Assembly (NCBI GenBank): GCA_960531495.1
Contig: OY482846.1
Coordinates: 37,996,565 to 38,060,564, forward strand
Length of the DNA stretch: 64,000 nt
Direction: 5' to 3'
Source: Zeus faber
Lineage: Eukaryota; Chordata; Actinopteri; Zeiformes; Zeidae
The notes under the pieces: generated by a model
What the model was told of the DNA's origin: nothing
The model's input: the letters and a program-made list of their open reading frames with translations, nothing else
Databases searched by the model: none
Made by a program: the position numbers and the translations under genes
In this document: positions 43,640-54,740 of the stretch, piece by piece
How the letters are laid out: each line of letters opens with the position of its first letter
How positions within the stretch are numbered: position 1 is the stretch's first letter

Positions 43640-44110
43640 TGGGAGAAACAGTAAAGTGCCAACAGACCGACACCCCGCTCGAACCCCCATTTTCACCCAT
43701 GCCCCATGCAAAGGTGAGGCCCGCCCCACCACAGCCAACCAGACGCCCCACCCGGCCGCCAGCCCCGAGCGCCTATTGGAATAGAATAGTGTGCTCTGCG
43801 CAGGGCGGGATGTTAGCTGGAGGCACCCAACATACAGTGACCAGCCACGGGCGCAGAGCGGCCCGCCATGCGCCTTCGCCATGCCAGGCAGCTCCACGCC
43901 CCCATCAAGCCTCTGGTCAGCCCCTGGCCGCCGGGCGTGCGGACCCCAGCCACAGCCCGCCCCCGTTGCGACAAGTGCCCCGCGCACCGAAAGTGCCAGA
44001 GGACAGGTACCCCAGCAGCCCGGTGTGATGACAGGAGTCGCCCCCCACATGGCCACATGGTGAGCCCTGTGCCGAGCACACCCGGCCAGCACACCCAAGT
44101 CTCATCATCA
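43640..44110. other. GC-rich block upstream of the RTE-like relic
   Basis: About 470 bases of very GC-rich DNA with overlapping Pro/Ala/Arg-rich frames on both strands (up to 160 codons on the minus strand). Such frames are expected from composition alone. The block begins and ends abruptly and directly precedes RTE-like sequence, so it may be the 5' part of a repeat or another GC-rich repeat. I cannot name it. Confidence 0.35.
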
Positions 44111-44308
44111 TTAAGGCTACATTTAGGCTTGAGGTGAGGAATAGTTAAGCATAGGTATTGATTTGGAAAATAAGTTTAAGGTAAAGTTTATGTCTCACGT
44201 TAGAGATGGTAAAGGTAGTTCGAACAGGTAGCTGGACAGTTTGGTGGAAAAGTGAGAGAGGCCAGATTGAGATGGTTTGGACATGTGTGTAGGGGAGATG
44301 AGAGTTTC

Positions 44309-44343
44309 CATGCTTCCCCAGATGACATACCTGGGGAAGCATG
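44309..44343. other. Perfect 13-bp hairpin
   Basis: CATGCTTCCCCAG (44,309-44,321) and CTGGGGAAGCATG (44,331-44,343) are exact inverted repeats around a 9-base loop. It starts exactly where the duplicated RTE 3' piece ends. Confidence 0.9.
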
Positions 44344-44498
44344 AAAATGTTTAGGTGAGATGGCAGTGGCATTCCTAACGAGACTGTTTAACCCTATCCT
44401 GGAAAGGGAGAGGATGCCGAGAGGATTGGAGAAGAAGTGTACTGGTACCCATCTTCAAGAATAAGGGAGACATACAGAGCTGTAGTAACTACAGGGGA

Positions 44499-45164
44499 AT
44501 GAAGTTGATCAGCCATAGCATGAAGCTATGGGAAAGGGTAGTGGAGGCTAGGTTAAGAGGAGAGGTGGGGATCAGCGAGCAGCAGTATGGTTTCATGCCA
44601 GGAAAGAGTACTACAGATGCGATGTTTGCTTTAAGAATGCTGATGGAAAAGTACAGGGAAGGCCAGAGGGAGTTGCACTGCGTCTTTGTGGATTTAGAGA
44701 AAGAGAAAGCATATGATAGGGTGCCGAGAGAGGAAGTGTGGTATTGCATGAGGAAGTCGGGGGTGGCAGAGAAGTACGTAAGAGTGGTACAGGATATGTA
44801 TGATGGCAGTCAGACAGTAGTTAGGAGTGCAGTAGGCGTGACGAAGGCATTCAAAGTGGAGGTGGGATTGCATCAAGGATCAGCTCTGAGCTCTTTCTTT
44901 TTTGCAATGGTGATGGACAGGTTAACAGATGAGATCACTCAGAAGTCTCGGTGGACTATGATGTTCATGGATGACATTGTGATCTCAAGCGAGAGTAGGG
45001 AGCAGGTTGAAGAGAGCCTGGAGAAGTGGCGGCATGCATTAGAGAGAAGAGGAATGACAGTCATTAGGAGTAGGACAGAATACATGTGCCTGAATGAGAG
45101 GGAGGGCGGCGAAAAGCTGAGAATGCAAGGAGTGGAGGTGGAGAAGGCGGATGAGTTCAAGTAA
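44499..45164 (+). pseudogene. RTE-like reverse transcriptase remnant
   Basis: A 221-codon continuous frame, unusually long for a relic in this window. Blocks are YGFMPGKSTTDAMFALRMLM, the motif A region FVDLEKEKAYDRVP (the doubled EK looks like a two-codon duplication), LHQGSALSSFFFAMVMDRLT, the active-site MFMDDIVI with both Asp residues kept, and SRTEYMCLNER. The reading continues upstream without a stop to about 44,440. It ends at a stop (45,162-45,164) in a region normally reading FKYLGS. Catalytic residues are present but the protein is truncated at both ends. Confidence 0.85.
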
Positions 45165-45650
45165 TTGGGGTCGACCATACAAAGCAGCGGAGAAGAGAGT
45201 ACAGACAGGGTGGAGTGGGTGGAGAAGAGTGTCTGAAGTGATCTGTGACAGAAGGGTTTCAGCAAGATTGAAGGGGAAGGTCTACAGGACGTAGTGAGAG
45301 CAGCCATGTTGTACGGTTTAGAGGCGGTGGCTCTGACAAAAAGGCAGGTGGCTGAACTGGAGGTGGCAGAGATGAGGATGTTGAGATTTTCATTGGGAGC
45401 GACGAGGACGGACAGGATTAAGAATGAGTACATTAGAGGGGACGGCTCAGGTTGGACAGTTTGGTGGAAAAGTGAGAGAGAGGCCAGATTGAGATGGTTT
45501 GGACACGTGTGGAGGAGAGATGAGAGTTACGTCGGGAGAAGGAGGCTGAGGATGGAGCTGCCAGGCAAGAGGAAAAGAGGAAGAGAAGGTTTATGGATGT
45601 GGTGAGGGAGGACATGCAGGCTTCAGGGTTAAGGTCATGGTTAGATTTGG

Positions 45651-47099
45651 TAGTTGGGTTGTTTCAGGGTTAGGGTATGGTTTAGAGATGGATACGTTTA
45701 GCTATTACCGTCGAAGTGGTTACGTTTAGGCATGGGTTTGATGTGGTAAAGGTAAAGGTAATGGTAAGGATCTGGAAGGGACCTACATCTCTGCCATAAA
45801 CTGTGGTGGGATCCATAATAAATACACGCAACCGATGGAAAGCCACTAAAGCGTTTGCACCTGCCTATCACCCACTGTACAGATCCCATACCGGGTTGGG
45901 ATGTTTGATTGGCACACAGTGCGAGTGCTTAGGAATTAAATGAAGTGGCGTCTGAACCCAACGTTGAATTAAACATGTTGCCGAAAGCAGCAGTGGCTTG
46001 ACAGAAGAAGTGTCAGCGATTCTATTTGCGGCGAGGCAAAATTGTTTGAATTAATTGCAAATAATTAAAATGTCAAGTGGATCAAATCCAGCGATTCACG
46101 GTTTGTAAATACCAATGTCATCACGGAAACATTATTGAATGTGCCTTTTCTGCTATTTAATATGTAACTGGATTTGTGTTTTTTCATGCGGCATTTTAAC
46201 TTGATTGCATTTTCTGAAGGAACAAGTTATTTGAAAGCTATTTAAAAAATTCAGCATTTAATTGATTTATTTTCTCACTTCTACCCTTATTCTTATCCTA
46301 ATTATTGCATATCCAACCTGGTTAGATCTATATATAATATAACTTAATCTTGCACAATTTTAAATTTGTTCATTCCATTTAAAAAGGGGGATTAGCCATT
46401 GCTTTAACATGAATTAAAATTCTTTAAAATGAATTATCAAAAACCAAATACGGAAAAGTTAAGTAACTTTCCATAATTGACAGTAGGCTAATTGTATCAT
46501 CAGGAAAATGGTAAGGGGTAATGTTAAGTTTCCGTGCTGACAATTAAATGTGCTAAAACTCAATTTTACACCCTTATCCTTAAAGTTAAAGTACGTAACA
46601 GACATTTTGCTTAATATTTGTGAGTGTGCTGGAGGTCACCCTGAGCGTGTTTTATTTACTTATTAGGTGCTAATGTCATTTTTTTTCCAGGATCTCTCAT
46701 TTTGTAGCAAGTGTTTTAGCGCCTCAGTAATATTTCTCCAAGGGACATATACCTTGTTTCCGAGTGTGAATTGAATGCATCGCCGATTTATCCTGCTTGC
46801 TTAACAGTTCATCCTTCCTAATTCAAGATCAAAATGTTGCAGTCAGTGGTCACGGATCGAGCTTGCACTGAAAGATTGAACAATATCTGGATTGATATTC
46901 ATGGGGATCTCGCAGGTCATTTAGGACTGTAGTGTGGGGAATTATAGGGGGGGAAAGTGCGGACGGGGCAGAACTGTCAGACTATCAGGCATCCCTGACC
47001 AGAGGGTGCCCTTGGATAGTGCCACCCTTGGTGGACTCTAGGGAGTGTTGACAGCGGCTTGTCGGGATGTAAAAGTCAGTCTAGGTCTTCTATATCTGG
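45651..47099. other. Intergenic DNA, no gene seen
   Basis: The first 100 bases contain GGTTAGGGTATGG-like words and AAGGTAAAGGTAATGGTAAG, possibly the RTE 3' tail. The remainder is AT-rich without recognised features. Confidence 0.45.
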
Positions 47100-47600
47100 A
47101 CATTATACTGTCCTTTATAATTCAGCTCGGTAAAAAACTTTATTCCAATTGGTCGATAGCGCCAATCAGCGGTCAGTTATTTCAGAATAATGACCGCTGG
47201 TTGTAAATAATGACTGTTGGCATGGGCAACCACTTCTACTTTTTTTTTTCTTTTGTAGGGCCAATAGTTTGCCAAAGATTGCTGCAGTGTTAGTTCCGTT
47301 GTTGTGGAATATTCCCTATAGCTGAGGCTCTTAAACTAGGCATTATAGATAAAAAATAATTTCAAATCAATATCCCGTCTCAATGTATAATATTTTTTAG
47401 TAAGTAGCTGTGTGATAAATGGGATAATGTGCCGCCAGTCGGTCATTATCGTAAAGTAACCCCCTTCAGAGCGATCTGCCTACTTGTTGGGGGTTATTTT
47501 TTCGATAGCAACCAGCTGGCTGGACATTATCCCTCCCTGGTTTGATTTGTTGTCATCTAAGTATCCGCCCAAATACCGGCCGATGAAGGGCTGATGGATA
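47100..47600. repeat. Fold-back repeat with nested hairpins
   Basis: GCGGTCAGTTATTTCAGAAT then AATGACCGC (about 47,169-47,197) forms a near-perfect hairpin. About 47,420-47,470 (GGGATAATGTGCCGCCAGTC) pairs with about 47,485-47,545 (reverse complement AGGGATAATGTCCAGCCAGC) around a roughly 20-base loop. The words GGTCATTAT and AATGACCGC recur. It is probably one non-autonomous element, class unknown. Confidence 0.5.
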
Positions 47601-47757
47601 TGTATTGGGTATATAAAGTAACGACAAATACATGGCTAATAAAATCCCCCGAAACGTCACATCACGATCGGAAACGATCTCACAAACAAATACAGTGAAA
47701 ACAAACAAAAAATACAATACAAAAATAAAGAAGTTAATCAGCAGGAATATGGCCTCA
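47601..47757. other. Intergenic DNA, no gene seen
   Basis: Short AT-rich stretch. Confidence 0.4.
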
Positions 47758-47786
47758 CTTTATATATATATATATATATATATATT
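47758..47786. repeat. (TA)n microsatellite
   Basis: Short pure TA run. Confidence 0.93.
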
Positions 47787-48523
47787 TTACCCTCTCCCAA
47801 TTTTTCACAGCAACTGCAATTGATTTCTGCAAATCTGATCCAAAACATCTGTTTATATATTTTCTTTTTGTTTGTGAAAACACTGACATTTGCATAGTGA
47901 GCTTGAGAGAGTCGCCCTGTTTCTTGGCAAAGGGAAATGTGAGTATTTTTAATTTTTTCATGGTTTGGGACAAATTCAACTGCTTTGAGCCACCGCGGTC
48001 AGGCCGCACATCGTTTCCGATTTGGGAAAAAACAGTGAATGGCACGTCGCTCCAGGAAGTGTGTGAGAAAGAGTTGTCCTTTAAAAATAAAAATACTTTC
48101 CAATTTAATCCAGAATCTGAATTTGTATATTATATATTTATATGTTTTAAATTTATATAAAAATGCTATACATTTACACATGTTTGATATGTTTTACATA
48201 TCTATATACAGTATCATGTATATACATTTATATTTAATTGTGATGCATTGATAAATCATTTTATACAGAAGTTTATTGGGCATAAGGGATTTGTCATGGT
48301 AATAGTTTGTGCATTGTAGTGAAATCAGAAAAGTGGAATGGAAAAAAAGATTGCTTAGCAGTCTAAAATAAAATAAAATTACAATATGTACCGAATATGC
48401 CAAATGTGCTCTATGCACTAGATAGAGATCAGGTTACAAAAAAGACCATGTATTGACTGGGTATGAATATAAATTTGAATACAGTTGGATATGTCTGTGT
48501 ATTATTCATATTAGTATAAAAAC
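47787..48523. other. AT-rich DNA, no gene seen
   Basis: Frames up to 96 codons without domains. Confidence 0.45.
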
Positions 48524-49188
<665 letters not shown>

Positions 49189-49189
<1 letters not shown>

Positions 49190-50099
49190 TGTATACAGGA
49201 CATTATGGACACACCTTATATATACAGGATGGGTTAGATTAGCTTATTACAGTGTTATTACAGTACATTGTACAGTTTATTCCACTTTCAAAAATGGGCA
49301 GAGGCGTATTTAATTGCTATGTTTTGAAGCCAACGACATGCAAAGCCTTAGTGGAATCTGCCCAGAAAGGTCCTGGGGGTGGCGGGGCTGTTATCTGATG
49401 ATCAAACATTTAGCCCTTCTTTCATGTGGAGTGATTTGGGGTGATGGTGGGGGTGTTGGATGGTGGGGGTATGTGGTCATATAGAAGACTAGAGTGGGTG
49501 GTTGATATCAAAGCGTTGGTGCGATTTTGATTATGAATGATCCAGTCTTCTCCACAGGAAATACCAACCCAGGGGGCGGGGGGTTGAGGGGGCCACTCCA
49601 AAAACGGAGCTGATGTCACTGATCTTTTTGTTGCATTGAATCGGTCATTGTCATGAAGAAAATATTTAGACACTATCACGCCTAATGCTTAAATGTTAAA
49701 ATGCTGCTACTACAAAATGCTATCTATCATTGGCACTTTATCTCTTTGGTATCCTTATTTTATATTTAGCACTTTGTATTTTGTATTTTTCTTTGTAGAT
49801 TACATAATAACTCTCACCATTAAACATATACTGTATAGTTTAATTATCACATTCTTCATTATTACATTCTTAACCCTGGGGTCACAATGCCAAGGGGGTT
49901 GATTTGCACATAACGATTGCGGGACCAGGGCCAAAAAAGTGTGTTTTTATTTTAGATGTAGTGCATTTAATTTTACTCTGTCTCATTATGGAACGAAACA
50001 AGCGCCGTGCGTAAGGGGGACACTTTATCCGTCACTCTCTTACCTTACCTGAAGGGATATGAAATATTCACACGCTGACCTGTACAGTGAATTCAATGT
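49189..50099. other. Intergenic DNA, no gene seen
   Basis: No domain or repeat is recognised. Confidence 0.45.
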
Positions 50100-50269
50100 C
50101 AGTTATAGCCCCAGCTTCTCTCAGTTTTCAAAGAGTGTTAATTTGCCACAATCTGTTGCTTATAGGTCTAAAAACAACATCAAATTGTCACATGCTCTAC
50201 GTGCTGTTGTCACGAGAATTTTGGAACGTAACAACTAGGTCATGGGCCAAAAAAGGTTGAGAACCCCTG
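50100..50269 (-). mobile_element. hAT-like transposon end
   Basis: Ends GGTTGAGAACCCCTG (50,255-50,269). On the minus strand this is CAGGGGTTCTCAACC, the classical terminus of Charlie-like hAT elements, followed inward by TTTTTTGGCCCATGACC. The flanking eight bases are CACTAGCT. A partner end with the same flank is not found nearby, so the element is truncated. Confidence 0.6.
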
Positions 50270-51029
50270 CACTAGCTCTAACTATTCTTCTACTTACAAT
50301 GACACGTGGTCCTTGATGCACGGTTATGCAATAAAGTAATTTCGCGCTAAGTTCAAGTTCGTCATTATTGCCAATGGAGTGTCTATATGGACAACATTAG
50401 TTTCTTACAAACACATGAGATGCCTGTCAAGTCATTGTTTCTCTCCGAAATTACTCTGGACACTTGTCCCGAGTGCTGCAATTTTCAATTTCACACCTTT
50501 TTGGGTAAAAATACAATTTTGTGGATAATTTTATGGGAGACTCGGGTTGTTCCTGCAACTACAAAGCTGTTCTGACACCATAAAATGATGTGGTTCTCAA
50601 ATATTCACAGCAAGAAAGGTTAAATAGTGTTATCTACTTTTTCCGAAGGACTGTAATTACCAAGTAAAATATATGTCGTTCACTTTAAGCATACCTTTAT
50701 GGGGCCTTTACACAAAGGCTGAGTGTTACACATATCTTTACTGTTTTGGCTGTACAGTACATTTTCTGTCGCTAAAAAAAGAGCATGTGTTTGCCCCAAC
50801 TCTCACCTCCTTGAGCCAAATAAAGATGTAAAACAGCTCTAAAAAGACTGAAAAATGTGCACGGCCATGTGAAGATCATCCTCTCCTCTGCTCTAATCTG
50901 TGAAACCGCAGGGATAGAGGAACGCAGAGGAGAAGGCACCCTTCGGGGCAAGGATTTTTCTTTTTTTTTTTTTTTCACTCGCTGTTTCGCGTGCAGTCCG
51001 TCGGCTGGCTTGTGTCGGGACCTCGCCGC
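50270..51029. other. Intergenic DNA, no gene seen
   Basis: Mixed DNA with a T run near 50,960-50,975. No gene is recognised. Confidence 0.45.
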
Positions 51030-51260
51030 TCTAAAAATGGGAAATGTTTACAGCGTGGCCATGTTCTTTATGGGACCATATGGTCCGGAGGGGTCTGTTT
51101 CTAGTCAGCCGCCCATTACCGGGTCGATCCGCTTTCGCTTTTCAGCCCAGACATGACGAATGGCGTCCATTGCTGTTGGTTTATATTGTGGAAGGAAGTT
51201 CAATGGGCCTCATTCAAAGCTTAAAAAAATTCCTACATTTTCATGCTTTACTGCCGCAGA
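51030..51260. promoter_or_regulatory. Candidate conserved non-coding element
   Basis: Repeat-free, balanced block containing the 14-base perfect palindrome GGACCATATGGTCC (51,074-51,087) and an overlapping pair of 77- to 99-codon frames without domains. Function is inferred only from composition. Confidence 0.2.
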
Positions 51261-51479
51261 GCGGAGCTGACAACTGACAACCAGCGTGGGACTCATGGAA
51301 CATGTGGACTCCCTTGGTTTCATGCACGCCCCTGGCGTACCAGACAATGATCTAGATTTGTCCGAGATTGGAGGCTCCTGGTGGTTCACGCCGCTTTGGC
51401 AGGTACGTAGGTGCGGCGGCAAAATCCAGTGAGACAAAGACACGCCAGACGAAACGATTTGGCCATAGTGAACAAGCAA
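51261..51479. other. Intergenic DNA, no gene seen
   Basis: Short unassigned stretch. Confidence 0.4.
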
Positions 51480-51860
51480 ACAAAAATATTTTGATGACCC
51501 AGGAGTCTGGAGTCACTCCGAATGAAGAGTCGTTCATTTGCGACTGTAGCCAGGGGTTGACTGAGACTCGACTCTCGACTCGAGGCAGAGAGACAGCATC
51601 ATTTACATTGAAAGGGACAGATCAATACTTTGCATCGGGCCAAACAAAATCATTTTGACAGATTAAATGATTCCTGTGAGAATTCCAGTCACAGCTCAGA
51701 GCCGAACCGACTCTTCTGACTCCCGACACCTACTGACTTACGGTTAACGAAAGAAAAGTCTGAAAATGTAACATCTTTTCACTCATAGTCAAGTCACTCA
51801 TAAAGACCCGACTCTCCAAGAAGAGCCAAATATTTCGCGACAATTAAGACACGCAGAATT
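51480..51860 (+). repeat. Dispersed repeat family A, copy at 51.5 kb
   Basis: Block 1 is TGACCCAGGAGTCTGGAGTC then ACTCCGAA (51,493-51,521). Block 2 is TTAAATGATTCCTGTGAGAA (51,663-51,682), followed by CAGAGCCGAACCGACTCTTC. Then come GTCTGAAAATGTAACATC (compare 11,314) and block 3, CATAAAGACCCGACTCTCCA. This is the most complete copy and useful for a consensus. Confidence 0.6.
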
Positions 51861-52337
51861 GAGAAATAAGAATGTTCTGAGAAGACCTGCGACCTCGGAA
51901 GTGAAGAGAATCCCTCTTGGTGAACACATCCCTCTTGCTGTGGCATGATTAGCGATTAGCGCTCCAATGAGCGCGCCATCGCTGTGGGGTTGACAACAGT
52001 GTTCAGGTTGTCATATACATCATCATTAATCACAACCAACAAGCTTTGTTAGCATGGTTATAATCAGTCGCTCATGAGGTGTAAGTAATAATGATTGCAA
52101 ATATGCATTTGGCACTACTGCAGTGGGTTTTGCATATAGAACAAGCATATGAGTAGAAGTCACTTCAGCGTTCCTGCCTTTACCGTTTATGTGTGGACGC
52201 GCCTTCATTTGACCTGTGGAAAATGCTAAGCTAACGCTAACATTCATTAAATTCACTTCTGTGTCTTTCGTGATTTTGTAAATAGTAAAAGATTAAAAGT
52301 TTACAACCAGACATATATCCATAACACCACAGCATCT

Positions 52338-52340
<3 letters not shown>
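51861..52340. other. Intergenic DNA, no gene seen
   Basis: Nothing is recognised. Confidence 0.45.
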
Positions 52341-52381
<41 letters not shown>

Positions 52382-52382
52382 T
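52341..52382. repeat. (TA)n microsatellite
   Basis: Pure TA run. Confidence 0.95.
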
Positions 52383-52632
52383 GTACATACAGTATAAATT
52401 TATCATTATCTCTATACCACTGACCTAAACATGCAGTTAAATTAGCCATTACAATCCACAAGGCCTAATCAAAGTGACCTAAACCTTAATTTCCTCTCCC
52501 AAACCTGACAAATGGCTCCAAACTCGTAGACTCTGAAATTATGACTCAGGAGTCTATTGATCATGCGTCGGTGGTAGTGAGCAGAGCTGCCTTCCAAGCA
52601 GTTGATTCCCGGCCAACGCAAACCTGCCTTTT
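52383..52632. other. Intergenic DNA, no gene seen
   Basis: Short unassigned stretch before the L2 3' end. Confidence 0.4.
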
Positions 52633-52965
52633 GCTGCACATATCTGTATATACAAATAGCCTGTCCCATATACATAACTCTATTCCCTTCTATTCCGTCT
52701 ATCTATTCCCCACTTTGTTTTATCTTCTTGAGTCTTATTTTATTTTTATTTTATTTTATTTAAATTATTCTATTCACTAACTGCCGTTTTAGGAATCAGT
52801 TAGTTTCAGTAAGTCGCTCGGTTGGAATTAGGTCAGCTTTTATGTTCGGTTTAGTAACCATTGTGCCTAATCTCCGGACATTTCACTGCATATACGTTTG
52901 AACGTATGTATATGTATGTGACAAATAAACCTCTTGAATCTTGAATCTTGAACCTTGAATCTTGA
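52633..52965 (+). mobile_element. L2-type LINE 3' UTR fragment
   Basis: Begins CTGCACATATCTGTA and ends GACAAATAAACCTCTTGAAT plus further TTGAATC/TTGAACC heptamers. It aligns with 25,665-25,950. This is a severely 5'-truncated insertion of the same family. Confidence 0.85.
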
Positions 52966-53322
52966 TTATGATGCCTATTAAATAAGATTTAATATACAGA
53001 GAAATGGGAATTCAAATTTCTTTTCATTTTCCAAGATTTGGACAATATAGTGAGAAGCGAGTTTCCAACTATATGAAAATGAAATGTACATTATACATGT
53101 AGCCTCAAGGATAGAAAAAGAAAAACAACCTTGCAACATGAAGTTCCATTTCTGTGTCAAATTTGAGCACAAATATTTTATTAAATATTAAATTTGTATT
53201 AAATACTATGTTTAATGGATGAGGTCGTAATTTTGATATAAGAGATAAGAGAAATATAAGAGATAATATATAAGAGATAATTACAATAAAATAACAGTTT
53301 AATAACACTAATCCAAATATAA
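52966..53322. other. AT-rich DNA, no gene seen
   Basis: Includes a short array of ATATAAGAGATAA words around 53,236-53,282. Confidence 0.5.
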
Positions 53323-53323
53323 C

Positions 53324-53370
<47 letters not shown>

Positions 53371-53371
53371 T
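53323..53371. repeat. (AAT)n microsatellite
   Basis: About sixteen AAT units. Confidence 0.96.
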
Positions 53372-54061
53372 CAAATTCATGTGAAAAACAATTTTTAATT
53401 CATCCATTATCCATATAATTACTATTCATATATGTGTTCCACATTATTGGCTTTTTGTTTTTGTTTTCTCATGAAATCTGCAATTCATTCTCTTTAAATC
53501 ATTAATCACTGCATTCAGTACATGGACAATTGTTTAATAATACAAAGTTATAATAATGTATAATATATAACAAAAACTTTATACTGAAATTTACCTTGTT
53601 TTTGTGGTACCTTGCTCTACGCTGCAGCCCGCTCTGTAATATAATTAATGTTTTGTGTCTAAACACCATTTCTGCCGAGTCATGTGTTTAGCCAGGCAGC
53701 AATTATTTATATTTTAAAGGGCAAATTAATTTCTCTTTGATGGACTTGCCGACAAAACATTACCTACAACCTGCAATATCATAATTTTATTGTTTTGAAA
53801 AAAAAGAAAAGGGACCGGAAAATCCTGGAAACCCACTCCCCGCCAACAATCCTGGACGTGCGGAGGAAATCCAGCTTTCCAATTCGCTTCATGACGCACG
53901 CTTTGGGTTTGAGTTCAACTGGGATACAGAGGCTCGCACTTGAAAGGCTCAGGGGAATTAACATTTCTCATAAAACGATGTAAATGTATTCTTGTGGGGG
54001 GAGAGAAAGAGAGAAGGAAGTGTTTGAGCCACATGCAGCACTTACTATACGTCAAATGAGG
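53372..54061. other. Intergenic DNA, no gene seen
   Basis: AT-rich until about 53,790, then mixed. No gene is recognised. Confidence 0.45.
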
Positions 54062-54740
54062 TGCAGTGGTACCTCGACTTACGACTGTGATTGGTTCTAT
54101 AAGAACGGTCGTGTGTTAAAACAGTCGAATGTCGAAGCAATTTTTCCATATGAATTATGAAATCATGAAGGTGAAAATAAACAAAATACACAAACACAGT
54201 CAATATGAAAAAAATATCGATAAGCCACGAACGACGTGTACACACCATGTAGGTCGCCGCTGACTGACTGCTGACTGATTGCTGACTGGCCGCTGACTGA
54301 CCGTTGACTGACCGCTGACTGACTGCTGACTGATTGCTGACTGGCCGCTGACTGCCCGTTGACTGACCACTGACTGACTGCTGACTGATTGCTGACTGGC
54401 CGCTGACTGACCGTTGACTGACCGCTGACTGGCCACTGACTGACCGCTGACTGGCTGCTGACTGATTGCTGACTGGCCGCTGACTGACCGTTGACTGACC
54501 GCTGACTGGCCACTGACTGACCGCTGACAGACCGCTGACTGATTGCTGACTGGCTGCTGACTGGCTGCTGACTGGCTGCTGACTGACTGCTGACTGGCTG
54601 CTGACTGGCCGCCAACTGACGCGCCAACTGCAAATTTCCACGGTCGTATCTTGGAGCAGTCGGTCGCAAGTCAGACTATCGCTGCTCCTATCTTGGATTA
54701 GTCGTAAGTAGATGCAGTCGTAAGTCGAGGTACCACTGCA
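54062..54740. mobile_element. Non-autonomous TIR element carrying a minisatellite
   Basis: The outer 26 bases at each end are exact inverted repeats that include CAGTGGTACCTCGACTTACG (left from 54,064, right ending 54,738). The interior keeps GTCG- and CGTA-rich subterminal words, for example ACGGTCGTGTG and CGGTCGTATC. The centre is an 11-bp minisatellite. CAGTGGTACCTCG-type ends occur in Tc1/mariner-pogo-like elements, which duplicate TA. Here the adjacent bases are TG and CA, so the duplication is mutated or the ends extend further. No transposase is encoded. Confidence 0.82.
54254..54620. repeat. 11-bp minisatellite with higher-order structure
   Basis: About thirty-three copies of GCTGACTGACT and variants (GCTGACTGATT, GCTGACTGGCC, GTTGACTGACC). 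Variants recur in fixed order, giving higher-order units of 55 bp early and 77 bp later in the array. Because 11 is not a multiple of three, all three minus-strand frames stay open and read Gln/Ser/Val/Ala-rich repeats (up to 242 codons). These are artefacts, not proteins. Confidence 0.93.

Larger units (their letters stand above)
44186..45650 (+). mobile_element. RTE-like LINE relic, rearranged
   Basis: A short 3' piece (44,231-44,308) comes first, then the reverse transcriptase (about 44,440-45,164), then the C-terminal part (about 45,290-45,620) with MLYGLEAVALTKRQVAELEV and REARLRWFGHVWRRDESYVG blocks. The 44,231-44,308 piece is nearly identical to about 45,451-45,530, so part of the 3' end is duplicated upstream of the RT. 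No endonuclease is seen. The assignment to an RTE-type family rests on these C-terminal blocks and on the SNYRGMKLISHSMKLWERV and GFMPGKSTTDAMF regions. Confidence 0.78.

Noticed and set aside
43616-44098. A 160-codon minus-strand protein
   Set aside because: Composition-driven frame in a GC-rich block with equally long frames on the other strand and no domain.
49862-49910. Partner end of the hAT fragment at 50,269
   Set aside because: ACCCTGGGGTCACAATGCC only loosely resembles the CAGGGGTTCTCAACC terminus and lacks the CACTAGCT flank.
51074-51087. Serum-response (CArG) box in GGACCATATGGTCC
   Set aside because: A CArG box needs six A/T bases between CC and GG; only four are present. It is a palindrome with an E-box-like CATATG centre.
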